Positions 11,433-23,389 of a stretch of DNA of 64,000 nt are shown piece by piece. The DNA is taken from contig QWDQ01000001.1 of the NCBI GenBank assembly GCA_003868215.1, positions 124,001-188,000 of the forward strand, in the 5' to 3' direction. The notes below the pieces were generated by a model. The model saw nothing but the letters and a program-made list of their open reading frames with translations. It was not told where the DNA came from and searched no databases. The position numbers and the translations under genes were made by a program. Source of the stretch: Pseudophaeomoniella oleicola. Taxonomy: Eukaryota > Ascomycota > Eurotiomycetes > Phaeomoniellales > Phaeomoniellaceae. Each line of letters opens with the position of its first letter. Position 1 is the stretch's first letter.

Positions 11433-12762
11433 TGGGATGAGGCACAGATGGTCATTTGCTTTTATTGTACTGTACAGGAAATGCTTTTACGAGCAGCATC
11501 ATGAACGAGGCAGTCTTATGTATCAATTATGAGCTAGATCAATGAAGTCAAATAATAAATGATATATCCAAAATCTTGATCCTCGAAGTAGACTTGTATT
11601 TCTTTACTTTTTACGTGCTGATTGAAGAACAATGAATGCGTTCGGATGGATCATGTAACCAGTACCTTAGTTATCAGGATATCTAGACTCTCCCTCCCCA
11701 TTCCTGTTCATCAAGAGATAAGAGATGGGAGCTGAGATGGTCCAGCTTATCTCAATACGGTAGTTCCATGCGAGAAATGGAGGGGCGGGCGAGGCGGATG
11801 ACTACCTTTACCTTATTGACCCTGAACTTATCCGAATCCTCGTTGGCTTCACGTTGCCAGCTGCACCATACCATACCCTACCCTACCCCATCCCACGCCT
11901 GTTGGCTTGGCCCCTTGATTTGTATTTCACAGGAAGCAAAAAGCATCGTGATTCTCTCCGAGTTTACCTCAAAGACGTATCGTATAGCCTTGACTGCGTA
12001 TCCAGGGTCTGCCTGCCTTTGACTCTGCAAGGAAAAGTCCGAGAATTCCGCTTCATCACACTCGAGCGAAAGAAGGACTCCCTCAATCCCTCTCTCTCCC
12101 ACTTTTACTTCGTCCGGTTTCTCGTGTCACCGCTTCCACTCTGCTCCATTGTACCTTCCATCTACATCCACTGGATTTTCCTGCCTACAATCTATCAAAA
12201 TCTGCACGCTCCCGCCCACAGGTGAAAGTGAGACTGTCGTGTGTCTCATTTCCTCTGCAGGTGCACACTTTGTGATTGGATCGTCCCGCTGTAGCTTCTT
12301 GCCAAAGGACCTTGAGTCGACACCGTCAACACATCCCGCCCTACAGTCATCAAGAGCTTCAATTTCCATACATACACGAGATCAAAATCCGCAAGTCCAG
12401 GTAGAACCCTGCTTTGCAATTTGACTGCGTAATCGAAAAGGATAATTTCGATCCCTCAACCTCCCATTGATTATCCAGCGTCAAGCTGCAGGACACTACC
12501 TTGATGTCGGTTGATCTACGTGCATCACGTACCTGTTTGAGATTCCCTGCTCGGGTCTCAACCATCTCGAGATCTCAATTGTCTGCCGTCCATACGGGAG
12601 ACCTAACTAGACCCATTGATCGTGGCTGAACAAGTGCACAAATAAATTGATACGGTAGGTGGGCATGTATACGATCGCGAGTTAGCTGTTGACCGATCTG
12701 CAGACTCCATTCATCAGATCAATAGGTTACGTTCGAGATACGGGATATAGTCTTCTTCCAAC
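11433..12762. other. Intergenic, 5' of GNAT gene
   Basis: Only short open frames without coding character are seen. At about 11865-11889 a pentamer run (ACCAT, ACCCT) is repeated in tandem. Much of the second half is pyrimidine-rich and may be promoter or 5' UTR of the downstream acetyltransferase gene. Confidence 0.45.
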
Positions 12763-13539
12763 ATGGCTATGCCGTCAACCGCAGTGCCCATGCTGGATGC
12801 TGGCATCATTCACGAGAAGAAGTCGACAGATGCACAGGCCATTGAGAACGCTACCGGACCCGCATCCGGAATCCGTATTGTTGCTCCTTCTGAGTACAAG
12901 GAAGCAGCGAGGTGCCTTGCTGAAGCTTTTGCCGATGATCACATCATTCGTTATCCAATCGATACCCCGGACAGGGCTCATTGGACCGAGGAGGAAAAAT
13001 GGGCCTTGCATGTATCAGCTCTGGAGTATATTACCTATGCTCACTGCCTCAACGGCCTGGTCACGACCATCGGCCCCAACTATGATTGCGTCGCTCTCTG
13101 GATGCCGCCGGGTAAGAACATGGACGACCTAGTGACCATAATTCGCAGTGGCATGTGGAGGCTGAGTTACAAATTCTCTGCCCAAGGCAAGAAGCGCTTC
13201 TTCAAGGAATTCCTTCCATTGCTGGGTGGAACCAAGACGTCGGTCCTTGGCCCACGAGACAACGATTCCTGGTACCTTGTTTACATTGGCACCAAGTCGG
13301 GTAGTCGTGGCCGTGGCTATTGTCGCAAATTGGTCGAGCATGTTACTAACCATGCCGATGCCGAGGGGAAAGCATGCTACCTCGAAAGTTCCCACGATGT
13401 GAATCTCATCATCTACCAAAAGATGGGTTTCAAGGCCGTCAAGAAGGTCTATCTGCAGGAAGAGGTTGGATGCAGCATGGACATCATGGTCCGAGAGCCT
13501 GTGAAGGATAAGCAGAACGGTCGCGGAGAGAAAGAGTGA
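12763..13539 (+). CDS. GNAT-family N-acetyltransferase
   Basis: An intronless gene of 258 residues. The C-terminal half has the GNAT core: WYLVYIGTKSGSRGRGYCRK carries the acetyl-CoA pyrophosphate loop (R/Q-x-x-G-x-G/A type, here GSRGRGYCRKLVEHV). It is followed by ACYLESSHDVNLIIYQKMGF, the usual strand-helix-strand before the last beta strand. The N-terminal half (RCLAEAFADDHIIRYPIDTP) matches the fungal group in which the substrate is unknown. There is no signal peptide or membrane segment. Substrate and pathway cannot be told from sequence. Confidence 0.88.
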   Translation: MAMPSTAVPMLDAGIIHEKKSTDAQAIENATGPASGIRIVAPSEYKEAARCLAEAFADDHIIRYPIDTPDRAHWTEEEKWALHVSALEYITYAHCLNGLVTTIGPNYDCVALWMPPGKNMDDLVTIIRSGMWRLSYKFSAQGKKRFFKEFLPLLGGTKTSVLGPRDNDSWYLVYIGTKSGSRGRGYCRKLVEHVTNHADAEGKACYLESSHDVNLIIYQKMGFKAVKKVYLQEEVGCSMDIMVREPVKDKQNGRGEKE

Positions 13540-16260
13540 TGATGAGAGATGACTTGTTCTGGTAAGAGAGCAAGTGGCCCGGCTCGTGGCGGATGAGACG
13601 AGCTATTGCGCGGGTTACGATCGAGGTCGAGATTGAGAGGTGGGAGATTGCGTACCAACTTTTCCTACAGTTCACCAAATTGCCAGAATCTGTGTTTCGT
13701 CGTTATAGGATCCTAACTCCAGCCGCTCATTTACATAGTCTACTACTATATGCATAACATTTCAAAAAGATTTTATCTTCCTTTTCATAGTTACCCTAAA
13801 TAGTAGTCATGCTCCAGATTTCCACCAAGATGTCGATATCTACATACCCCAACGCCAGCAAGCAAAGCCACACATTGGAGGAATTACTCACTTTGACCTA
13901 TTTTTAAACTTACCAACAGACGCAAAGCCACCTGATTTGGGGGGAGGAATAGTGAACAGTAAACTATCGAAATTCTATCAACTTGGTAAACTAGTGTTAT
14001 GGGACCGCACTGGATCGGGATTGAGACTAATTAGGTAAGTTACTGGGCGAGGACTTGGAAGATGGCAAAATCCTTCCTTAGATAAGGCAGTAGGGTAAGC
14101 ACAGTGTTTATTGACGACGATCTTTCGATAGCTTGATAGGTCACGTTCTACGGTGAGAAGGGTAAGGTCCTCAAGGATGGATAAATCCGAGGCTTGAGTA
14201 TAGTAATAGGACTTTGGAGATACATAGTACTTAGTAGGTATAGACTCCGAAAGAGAGGGAGAGAGATTCTACCTGCAGACGGAATCATTGGGTGTCTGGT
14301 TGCACGTGCATAGGGCTGTGTAGCAGTCCTTACTGCGTGCTGTAGACAAATGGCGAGATGTTGGTCAAAGAAAGTCGTTGCTGGAAATAGAACAAACCTG
14401 AAGCTGCATAACTTATTACCACCCAGTATGAAGTGGAATAAAGAGAGGCATAGCCACATCACCTGAACTGAGACATGACCATAATTACTACGGAAACCAA
14501 TCACGGATTATCAGACAGGTTACTACTACTCCCGAGTATCTTCAGCCTCAACTATCATGATACATGGTAATTATTCACTTCATCAGCCCGTGTCTCCAAG
14601 AAATCAAAAGGAAAAAAAAAAAAAAAAAGAGAAATCGAGATGAAGAAGCATAATTGCCTGTTGTAGAGACACACTGATGTAGGAAATTGTGTAATCTTGC
14701 GAGGATATTAAATCCAATCATCGGGGTGGGCACAGTTTGATTTGCAGTGTTGCAGGTTTAATGTAGGAGTTGTGGTATTGACAAGGGGGAGATATCATGC
14801 CTTGCTTTGATTAATCCAAAATATATACATAACTATGAATGTTAGATAGGTATCTACCAGCTGTTTGAATCGATGATGAACTTGATCCTCAGTAACAAAA
14901 GAAACACAGTCGATGATCTGAGATGGAGGCGTCTATTGCTCGACTGGAGAGATCAGGATTGTGAATGTCATCCGAACTATGGAACCTCTCGAACATCCTC
15001 AACCTTTTTCTTCGTGTTCTCGACCAGGGGTAAGTTTCGACGTTACGCCAATTACGCCAATCAAAGCCAATCAATCTGAAGGATCCATGAACAAGACTAA
15101 TTCCCGTGTTCCATCCCGGTGGCTCCTGAAACCCGCAGTAACGAAAAGAGGAAAGGTGTTGATAACCGGCGGGAAAGTCTGTTGGACGGTGGTTCAGACT
15201 TGCTTTGCCCATTGATGATTTGCTGAGATAGGAGAGACACTGTATTAAATCAATGTAAGTGAGTAAGTTAGTCGGAAATGGTCTGGAGTCAAACCAAAAG
15301 ATGGCAACTAGGAACTGGGAAACAAGCAGATTGACGAGAGCTGACTGGAGAATAGCATTCGTATAGAGAGTCTCCTCCTCCATATTGACTGATCCTATGG
15401 TGCATATCCAGTATCTAGTGCCTACCTATAATAGTATCTAGAGCACTACCGCAAGCCCAATTATCTTCCCCGGCAATCTACTGGAAGATGGTATCTCTGA
15501 CACTGCCTCCCCTGATGGTACCTGATGGTACCTGATGGCAACTTGTAACGTTAACGGTCAACGGGAAAGGTACCGTTTAGAGGATGATCCCTGACAACTT
15601 ACTACTACGTAGTACTACGATACGTACCTAGGTACCTGACTACTACTTACTAAGATAGTCTGACTCTTGACTCTGGAACATCCTCGCTTTCTACTCCTCC
15701 TCCATACATCTCGACTAGACTTACTATTTCCACCCTTTCCTGGTTGCCCGTGCTTCGTGCTTTATGCTTCGTGCTTCTTTGATCCCCATTTGCTCTTGGA
15801 ACTCTTCTACAGTTCTTCTTCTCAGTCTCTCGCTTGTTTCATCTTTGTTACCAGTCTACGCCACCATTCGATCACGGATTCGCTGCGCCCTTTTCTTTAA
15901 CGCTTTGTTGATCTGACTCGCCCATTGTGTTTGACCGTCTTTTCAACCAGCTGCCTTATCGACCTCTCCTCAGGTCCCGGCTTCAAAGACGCATTTGTCC
16001 CTTTCTTCGCAAATACCGGGAACAGCTTCATTGTACATACCATCGAACCACTCTCGCTCATCAATTCGTCGTCACAGCCGACATTACCTCGTTCTGCCCG
16101 ATTCTTTTCGATACAGGTTGATCCTGCTCTTCACGCTACATCTTTAATATCTAGATACGAGGACGAACGCTTACGACTGTCAAACAATCCTTTATTGTCC
16201 ACCGCTCGAGGGCTACCATCGATTACTGCTGTGGTCACGAAAGCACACTCACACTCCGCC
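13540..16260. other. 2.7-kb gene-poor region upstream of the Flc channel
   Basis: No convincing gene is seen. A run of 17 A lies at 14612-14628. Around 15600-15650 there is a dense cluster of short palindromes (TACTACGTAGTA and TACCTAGGTA). From about 15700 to the start codon the sequence is strongly pyrimidine-rich, which suggests a long promoter and 5' UTR for the downstream channel gene. Confidence 0.45.
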
Positions 16261-18554
16261 ATGCGGTCTCAACCCGTTTTCTCATGGGCTGTCTTGGGCC
16301 TGGGCTACTTAGCTACACGCGCAGCCGCCTCTGATGTGTTGAAGACAAATGGGTTCACGGACTGTAGTACAAATGGCACCATCAAGGTGACCAAGATGGA
16401 TATTCAATATGATAGAACAGCAGAACAGGTCGTCTTCAACGTGGCCGGAACTAGTACCGAGGCACAGAATGTAACGGCCACGTTGGTGGTATCTGCCTAC
16501 GGCAAGGAAGTTTACAGCAAGTCATTCGATCCTTGCGAAGCTGGTAACTACGTGCAGCAATTGTGTCCAGGTAAGCATCATTCAGGTCGATCCCTTGTTG
16601 ATATGTACTGATTGGGGCCTGCAGTACCGTCCGGCAGTTTTGCAGCATCGGGCAGCGAATCGATCCCGTCTCAATACGCATCTATGATCCCAGCGATCGC
16701 CTTCTCAGTACCCGATCTCGATGGCCTGGCCAAGCTGGAGTTGAAAGCCAAGGACAGTGGAAACGAGCTTGCCTGCATTGAGTCAAATGTCAACAACGGA
16801 AAGTCTGTTGATGTGCCTGCGGTATCGTATATTGCAGCTGGCATAGCTGGAGCTGCATTCGCTATGTCTGCCGTCTCGGCACTCGCTTCGGCAGGCCACC
16901 CCGGTGCAACCTCATCCAGTCCAACCTTCACCGAACTTGTCTGGTGGTTCCAATCCATGGCGATGAACGGTATGCACAGTGTTGATTACCCAACAGTCTA
17001 TCGCCAATTTTCGAAGAACTTCGCCTTCTCTACCGGTGTAATTCCGTGGGCCAGCATGCAGAGAAGTATCGACAGTTTCCGAGCTGCTACCGGAGGCAAT
17101 TTGACCCGCGAGAGTTACGAATACCTGCAGAATACCACCCTCGTGTTTGCAGATGGTACCAACACCACTGTCTCAAAACGTGCGCTCACATCCACCATCC
17201 ACAATAGTTTGCTCTTTGTCCGTGGACTTGAGACTTCATTCAGCAGTGACGCATCCTCTAACAGTTCTTCATCTTCCAGCGGCACCACTCAAGAAGTCGT
17301 CCGAGATGCCAAGGCGTATTTCGAAGAACTCTCGGTACCGTCAGCCAATGTCTTCATGACTGTCCTCCTTGTTTTTGCGATTGTGATTGCAGCCCTTGTC
17401 TGTGGCGTTCTGCTACTGAAGGTCATTCTGGAGGCCTGGTCTCTGACGGGTAGCTTTCCCAAGAAGTTGACTTCCTTCCGCAAGAACTACTGGTTCATCT
17501 TGGCTCGCACCGTTACCAGCTTGATCATGCTTTTGTACGGTGTTTGGGTGCTCTACTGCATTTACCAGTTCGTCAACGGTGACTCCTGGGCCGCAAAGTT
17601 GCTGGCTGCTCTCACGCTCTGTACATTTACCGGGGTCCTGATTTTCTATGGATTCCGTATCTGGACTGTCGTTCAAGCTTCCAAGAAGCTGGAAGGCGAT
17701 GACGCGAAACTCTACAACGACAAATCGACCTGGACCAAGTATCGTATCTTCTACGAGAACTTCAGGACCGGCTATTGGTGGTTCTTCATACCAGCCATCG
17801 TCTACATGTTTGCGAAAGGTTGTGTCCTTGCTGCAGGAGACGGACATGGCTTGGTTCAAACTGCTGGCCAGTTGATCATTGAGTCGCTGATGTTGATCTG
17901 TGTGCTCTGGAGTCGACCGTACAACACCACCTCAGGTAAATGGATCAACATCACTGTTCAGGCCATTCGTGTCTTGTCCGTGGTGTGCATCTTGGTCTTC
18001 GTGGAAGAACTCGGGATTTCTCAGACGACCAAGACCGTGACCGGTGTCGTTCTGATTGCGGTACAATCCGGGTTGACTGGGCTGTTGGCCATCCTTATTG
18101 GAATCAATGCCATCATTACCTGCGTCCGTGAGAACCCTCACCGCAAGCGCAGAAAGGAAGCTGGTGCGTGTTATCTAATTGTAGTCATTCTTGTTCCTCG
18201 CTGACTGTCATGATAGAAAAACTCAACCGTGACAACCTTACACCCCTCGACGCCCGTGACTCTCTGCTCATGGAGCCTGCTGCCTACAAGAAGTCGGCAG
18301 CCGAGGTCGCCGAATTCAACGCTGCACCCAGCCCATACGAACCGTTCCGTAGTGGAACTCAGAAGAGCCGTGGCCGTGGTCGTGATGAGAGTGAACAGTC
18401 TCTGATGTCCTCGGCCGCCGAGATGGGCCAGTTACCGCGTGGACGAAGTTTGAGCCACGGTAGTGATGGGTCTGTACCTCCACCAACTGCACGACCAGGA
18501 TTCCGTCAACCCACCTTGCCTAGAGTTGGCTACAGTGTAGGTGAAGCGAGGTAA
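16261..18554 (+). CDS. Flc/TRP-like membrane channel (flavin carrier family)
   Basis: This is a fungal TRP-like protein of the Flc/Pkd2 group, implicated in ER FAD import, calcium homeostasis and wall maintenance. Three exons, 16261-16570, 16625-18163 and 18217-18554, give 728 residues. A signal peptide (MRSQPVFSWAVLGLGYLATRA) is followed by the lumenal ML-like domain, with DCSTNGTIKVTKMDIQY and paired cysteines. About nine hydrophobic segments lie between roughly residues 180 and 630. The cytosolic tail is rich in Arg and Ser with several SRGRGR-type motifs, likely phosphorylated. The ATG is the only one in frame between the upstream stop and the signal peptide. Both introns are 53-54 bases and keep frame. 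Confidence 0.93.
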
Positions 18555-19896
18555 TGGAACGGAAGGCGATTGGATTTAGTGAAAAGCTTCCGTCTGTTTT
18601 CTGAGGGGGTACGAAAACAGCATGTCTCTGAAGATGGTTCTCTCCCTTTGTTCTTTACTCTTTTACCATGTTTCAGCATAGCGTTACACGGACGGTTATC
18701 TGCGACAATCCTTACCTATACCTCTTATTACTGTTTGTTTTTATAGACGTCCGTCTGTCCTTTGATCTCTGGTCGCTTCTGCCTGCTGCTGCAATACATG
18801 TACGCCTCCTTTTACGGCCATAGAAATGGTGTTCTGTCTTGGAAAGATGTCCGACTCATTTGCAAGCGATGGAATCAATCGGTGGATCGTATTGTTGTCG
18901 AATTATATACCGCTTCTTCCTCTACCTAGGTAACTTGCATGGTGGTTCATGGCCACGAACATGCCTAATGACTCTTCGGCACTGACTAGTGTCTCATTCT
19001 ATGTATCTACATTACCGCTTTCGCTTGATCCAGGCCAGGCTACATCTGAATGGTGCTGACGCCGAACGAAACGTGGTAACTTGTATGTACATAGGTAATC
19101 GGGTATGCAGAAAGTGTTGATTGGGAAGTGGGAGGTAAGTATTAAGTTAGCTTGAAATGGCGTTACTACTATTGTATCTTCTTATCTCCCTAGTTTTCTT
19201 TTTTAACCTTAACCTCGTGTTGTTGCGACTGCTCCCGCTGCGCCTCATTCAATAGTTGACAGTCGAGGCCAATTGATCCCAGAAGACAGACAAGTCGGGG
19301 CCCGTGGTCATCATCATGGCGCTTTTCTCTAATAATACAGTATTCCTTGAAAGGCAGGAGGAGGGTCGACTGCCAATTGCGTGTTTGATTGATGAACGAA
19401 ATTCTGGATCCAATTACACTGTTTCCCATCCTCCCCCCAGCTCGTCATTTCGTCATTCCGTCATAGGGTTGGGTTGGAGTTGGGGTTCACTCGGATCTTC
19501 ATTTGATTAATTATTGGTGCCTTGATTTGGGACTCTTTTGCCCTGTCTTAAGCGAACGGCCTTGACGGGTAGCAAGCAAGCAAGCTCGGCTCAGCCAGCC
19601 AGATAACAACACGCGCGTTATAATTTGCTTTGTGAATCATCTTTGGGATTTAATTTTTTGTCTTTGTTCTGTTTTGTTTCGAACTTTTTGTGGTTGATTT
19701 GAGAAAAAAAGGGAAACTGTTTTCTGATTTTTTGTGTCTTTGAGCGATGAGTATATGAGTGAATGATTCTATCAAGCGGGGTTTTGCCTATATATGTGAT
19801 CAAGAGAATTACGTTGGAATCATCTATCCTCGTGGGTGTAGGACAGACAGAGCTGGAAAGAGAAAGAGAAAAAGAGAAATTCCATTGATCAGCAAC
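18555..19896. other. Intergenic, Flc 3' side to GH128 promoter
   Basis: No gene is seen. The sequence contains a TACCTAGGTA copy near 18922. T-rich stretches precede the GH128 start, and upstream ATGs at about 19747 and 19759 could form short uORFs. Confidence 0.45.
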
Positions 19897-20871
19897 ATGT
19901 ATTTCGCAACTTTCATCACTCTTTTGACATTCGTCTCGGCCCTCCCTCCCCTGGTCGTCTCCCAATCTACAACTCGGTCCAGCAAACGAGGCCTTGTCTA
20001 CGTCTCTTCCAAACACAGCGATACCGATGATGCGCAGTTCACAAACTCGCAGACAGATCTCACGTGGTATTATGATTATACCGCCACCCCTGTCGCGTCC
20101 ATGTCCCATACATCTCTCGAATTCGTGCCGATGATATGGGGTGCTCCGTCCGGTGATCCCAGCACAGACACCACATTCCTCGACTCGGTGACCTCCCAAC
20201 TCTCCTCAGGCGCCAACCTGACTCACATCCTCACCTTCAACGAACCGGACGGCACCCAAAGCACAGGCGGAAGTGCCATGGACCCCGACGTCGCCGCGCG
20301 AACCTGGATGACCCAGATCGCGCCCCTCCGCTCCAACCACAGCCTCAGAGTCGGTCTCCCCGCCGTCACCGGTTCCGAAGCCGGCTTCACCTGGCTCTCG
20401 AACTTCAACCGCTCCTGCGCCTCCCTCTCTTCCCAGGGGTGCGTCGCCGACTTCATCCCGCTCCACTGGTACGGCAACTTCGAAGGCCTCGCGTCCCACA
20501 TCGGCCAGGTGCGTGCTACCTACCCAACCCTCCCGATCTGGATCACCGAGTACGCGTACCCGGACGTCTCCGTCGCGGACACGCAGACATTTTACAACCA
20601 GTCGGCCTCGTACCTCGACTCGTTGGCCTACGTCGATCGCTACTCGTACTTCGGCGGCTTCCGTACGTCCGAAAGCAACGTGGGCAAGAACGTTGCGATG
20701 CTGGATAAGAAAGGGAAATTGACGAATATTGGGTCTTGGTATTTGGGAGTGGGGAGGAAGGGGTACGAACCGAGTGGATCTGGAGCTGCTGCTGTTGTGC
20801 TATCACGTTCGGGATTGTGGTGGTCATGCTTTGTAGGAGGAGCTGTGGGGTTATCGTTGTTGGTGATATAG
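19897..20871 (+). CDS. GH128 family beta-1,3-glucanase-like wall protein, probably GPI-anchored
   Basis: An intronless gene of 324 residues. It has a cleavable signal peptide (MYFATFITLLTFVSALPPL), then a GH128 (Asl1-type glycosyl hydrolase catalytic core) barrel. Acid/base and nucleophile glutamates are expected in THILTFNEPDGT and PIWITEYAYPD; FIPLHWYGNFEG is also characteristic. The C-terminus carries small residues (SGSGAAA) and a hydrophobic stretch ending in VGLSLLVI, consistent with a GPI-attachment signal. The likely role is remodelling of cell-wall beta-1,3-glucan at the cell surface. The GC content rises sharply within the catalytic domain, which creates several long spurious frames on both strands. 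Confidence 0.92.
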   Translation: MYFATFITLLTFVSALPPLVVSQSTTRSSKRGLVYVSSKHSDTDDAQFTNSQTDLTWYYDYTATPVASMSHTSLEFVPMIWGAPSGDPSTDTTFLDSVTSQLSSGANLTHILTFNEPDGTQSTGGSAMDPDVAARTWMTQIAPLRSNHSLRVGLPAVTGSEAGFTWLSNFNRSCASLSSQGCVADFIPLHWYGNFEGLASHIGQVRATYPTLPIWITEYAYPDVSVADTQTFYNQSASYLDSLAYVDRYSYFGGFRTSESNVGKNVAMLDKKGKLTNIGSWYLGVGRKGYEPSGSGAAAVVLSRSGLWWSCFVGGAVGLSLLVI

Positions 20872-21262
20872 AACGCTATCATTGTTTAGTAGTACTATAA
20901 CTAATAAATATCTATCACGGAAACTTTACAGCCTTGAGACGTCAAAAAAAGAGATATGTTACGGAAGAAAAGAGATTTATTTTCGTGAACCCGTATCATG
21001 CATGCATGCGTGCATGCATCTGGTCCGTCTTTTGAGTAGGAAAATATCTCATCAAAAAAAAAGAGATCTCTTACCAAAAATACCTACCTAGGTACCTATC
21101 CTATCTTACAGCAATGCTACATAGCATTGGAGAAAAAAAAAAAAAAGACCCGTTGGAAATCGTTCACTTACCCCTTCCCTTCCCCTCCCTTCCTTTCCCG
21201 AGCTCGAGAATTTCGCCGATACCACCAGCTTGACTCTTCTTCTTCTTCTTTTTCTGGAGTTA
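20872..21262. other. Convergent 3' region with hairpin and A-tract
   Basis: This lies between the convergent GH128 and Cys-rich protein genes. It contains a run of ATGC repeats near 20997-21018, a TACCTAGGTA copy near 21084, and a perfect 8-base inverted repeat with a 2-base loop (CAATGCTA/TAGCATTG, about 21112-21129). An A-rich tract follows the inverted repeat directly. Confidence 0.5.
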
Positions 21263-21886
21263 TTAGTGAGCTATCGCCACTCCAATCGTATCTTGCCACG
21301 TCGTCAAGCGACCCAGACGGCGACGATAGCGACACTCGTTGGGGTATGAGCATTCGAGGCAATTCGGTGGCGGGGGTTGGGTAGAGACATTTTCTGTTTG
21401 CGGGGGGGAGGAGAAGGGGCGTATGATTTGCTTCCGCTTCTTCCATTGTATGTGCTTGCTCCATGAGATGTAGTCGAATTCGGAGGAGCAGGGGGTACAG
21501 GGTTTGGTTTTATGTTTCTTCGTTGCGGCTGCTGTGGAGGTGGAGGAGGAAGAGGAGGAGGAACTGCGGTGATGGTGTTCGGTTCCCATTTGGCCGGAAC
21601 AGAAGTAGTGGCCATCTCGGAGACATCTGCGTGTGGCGCCGAGGGGGTAGCGGTGGCCGCAGATGTGGCAGGTCCAGATCCAGGGGACGGGGTTGATGCT
21701 GGGAGAGAGCGGGGATAAGGTCGGCTCATCGTGAGCGAAGTCACTGAATTGGATCGATGTTGACGAGGAAGAAGATACTGGAGATAATTGCGGGTTTAAC
21801 TTGGAATGATAGGATGTGTCCTCTTGGAGTTGCTCAGGGAGAGGGGGGAAGCTTGAGATTGTTATGAGATTGAGAGAGCGATCCAT
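21263..21886 (-). CDS. Cys-rich putative zinc-binding protein, unknown function
   Basis: A single exon of 207 residues. A Ser/Pro-rich N-terminus precedes WTCHICGHRYPLGATRRCL and RDGHYFC, a C-x2-C...C...H...C arrangement that should bind zinc. After a polyserine linker come CTPCSSEFDYISWSKHIQWK and CLECSYPNECRYRRR, a second Cys cluster. The family looks fungal-specific and is not assigned a function. The chosen start is the ATG before DRSLNL; the frame stays open to an ATG at 22057, which would add 57 residues with no domain. Confidence 0.7.
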   Translation of the reverse strand: MDRSLNLITISSFPPLPEQLQEDTSYHSKLNPQLSPVSSSSSTSIQFSDFAHDEPTLSPLSPSINPVPWIWTCHICGHRYPLGATRRCLRDGHYFCSGQMGTEHHHRSSSSSSSSTSTAAATKKHKTKPCTPCSSEFDYISWSKHIQWKKRKQIIRPFSSPPQTENVSTQPPPPNCLECSYPNECRYRRRLGRLTTWQDTIGVAIAH

Positions 21887-23389
21887 GATCGATGATTGAG
21901 AGCAGTCAGCAGCCCGTTTTCTTGCCAATCTTAGGAGGTATGTCATACACGATTTCTTATAATGTACTGACGATGGCTCAATTTTGACGAAGCCATTAGG
22001 AGGAAGGCGGACGTGGAATATAATAAGACGACAGGTGAGGTTGTATACGGGTAGCATATATCCTTACAAAGGAGTAACAAGACAAGAGGAAACAATCAAA
22101 GAACGCATCAATAGAAGCAAATGCTACCACACCCTCAAGACAAAGGAAATATAGAGAGGGCGATACGAAACGCTACATCACAGCGCAGTCCGGTAGCTAA
22201 TTCAGGAAGACATTCATGAAAGGCTCATTGTTGAGATTGCCAGTAAGCATGTAGAAAGGCCATTGACATGTGTGTAATACAGCGACAATGGATGAACATG
22301 AACATAGACATGCTCATACTAGGACAGCTGACAAGATGTGTTCTTGATATTCATGAGCGGTGATGTGTCGATATTGGTCTGTGCACTGTCGACCGTAACC
22401 TGCTTCAGCAAGACATACAGATCTGTGATGCTCTACGATGAAGGAGTCAGACCAGAAGGAAGAAATGCAGACAGAATATCCAAGAGTGAGATGAATAAAG
22501 GAAGACACGGTTGATACCAACGATCAAGGACAATGACAATAATAATGAGGTCTTCTCCTTCAGAGTCAAGCTCAAACGTCCTCGGAGACTAATCTCAAAA
22601 TAGCGAGTGGCTGGTCCCTTATCTCCACCAATCAACAGTCCCTCAATCTGTATAAGTGGAGAAATATACTCCACTCCGGATAGAAAACGTGGCTGGGCGC
22701 CCCGAAAAAGAAAGCGATTGTTTACTATTACTTGTTCTTGCAACGACGTCCAGCCATTTCACAAATGAATCGATGGCTGGAGAGAGTTACAGAGCGATCA
22801 AGTTATCATACGTTGAATGTATATAGGAGGTAAGCAAACGAGATGTATGCACGGTTCACCAGGGGTTGTAGAAGGAGTATATTATCTTTTCTCTTTGCTG
22901 CTGTTCTTTCTTTTCCTCTTCTATCTCTCTATCACTCACACTCATATCCCGGACCAACCAACCAAACGATCTATCTACCTTACCCATCTGCACGTATTAG
23001 CTGTCGACCTGCAGTCACCAGCATACTCTACATTATTGCCATCGATCTCTCGAAAACACAAGAAGAAACAATACGACATACTTCATCATCTGTCTTGCCG
23101 ATTGGTAGTTTCACGAGAATTTACGCATCCGAAACGGTTCTATCAAAGCTGTGAATACTGTTGTTTACTACAATCAACCGTTGCTATATTGGGCAGTTTT
23201 TTTCTACATTGACGATATTCGAACGACTATTGCCATCATCATCATCATCAAAAGGACGAAATACCTACCATTACCGTCAAATTATACCGCTGTTGTGATC
23301 GACTCGATCGACCTACCACTTTAACAACAACAACAACAACAACAACAACCACCCTCCCAACACCACATAACCCACACCCCTCCCACAAA
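21887..23389. other. Intergenic with (AAC)n upstream of the micropeptide
   Basis: No gene is seen. The right end is pyrimidine-rich and contains an (AAC)n run, consistent with a promoter and long 5' UTR for the small membrane peptide at 23390. Confidence 0.45.
23323..23349 (+). repeat. (AAC)9 microsatellite in the micropeptide 5' leader
   Basis: A perfect AAC trinucleotide run ending about 40 bases before the ATG of the 49-residue peptide. A CAA-type leader of this sort is unstructured. Confidence 0.85.

Noticed and set aside
11865-11889. Telomere-like TAGGG repeats on the minus strand
   Set aside because: The unit is five bases and mixed with TATGG, not the fungal TTAGGG hexamer; too short to be an interstitial telomere.
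14889-15383. 164-codon minus-strand frame
   Set aside because: Irregular composition, no motif, and no splice context or conserved feature; likely chance in a gene-poor region.
20206-20827. Several long frames overlapping the GH128 gene on both strands
   Set aside because: They result from high GC in the catalytic domain; none has a recognisable domain or proper start.
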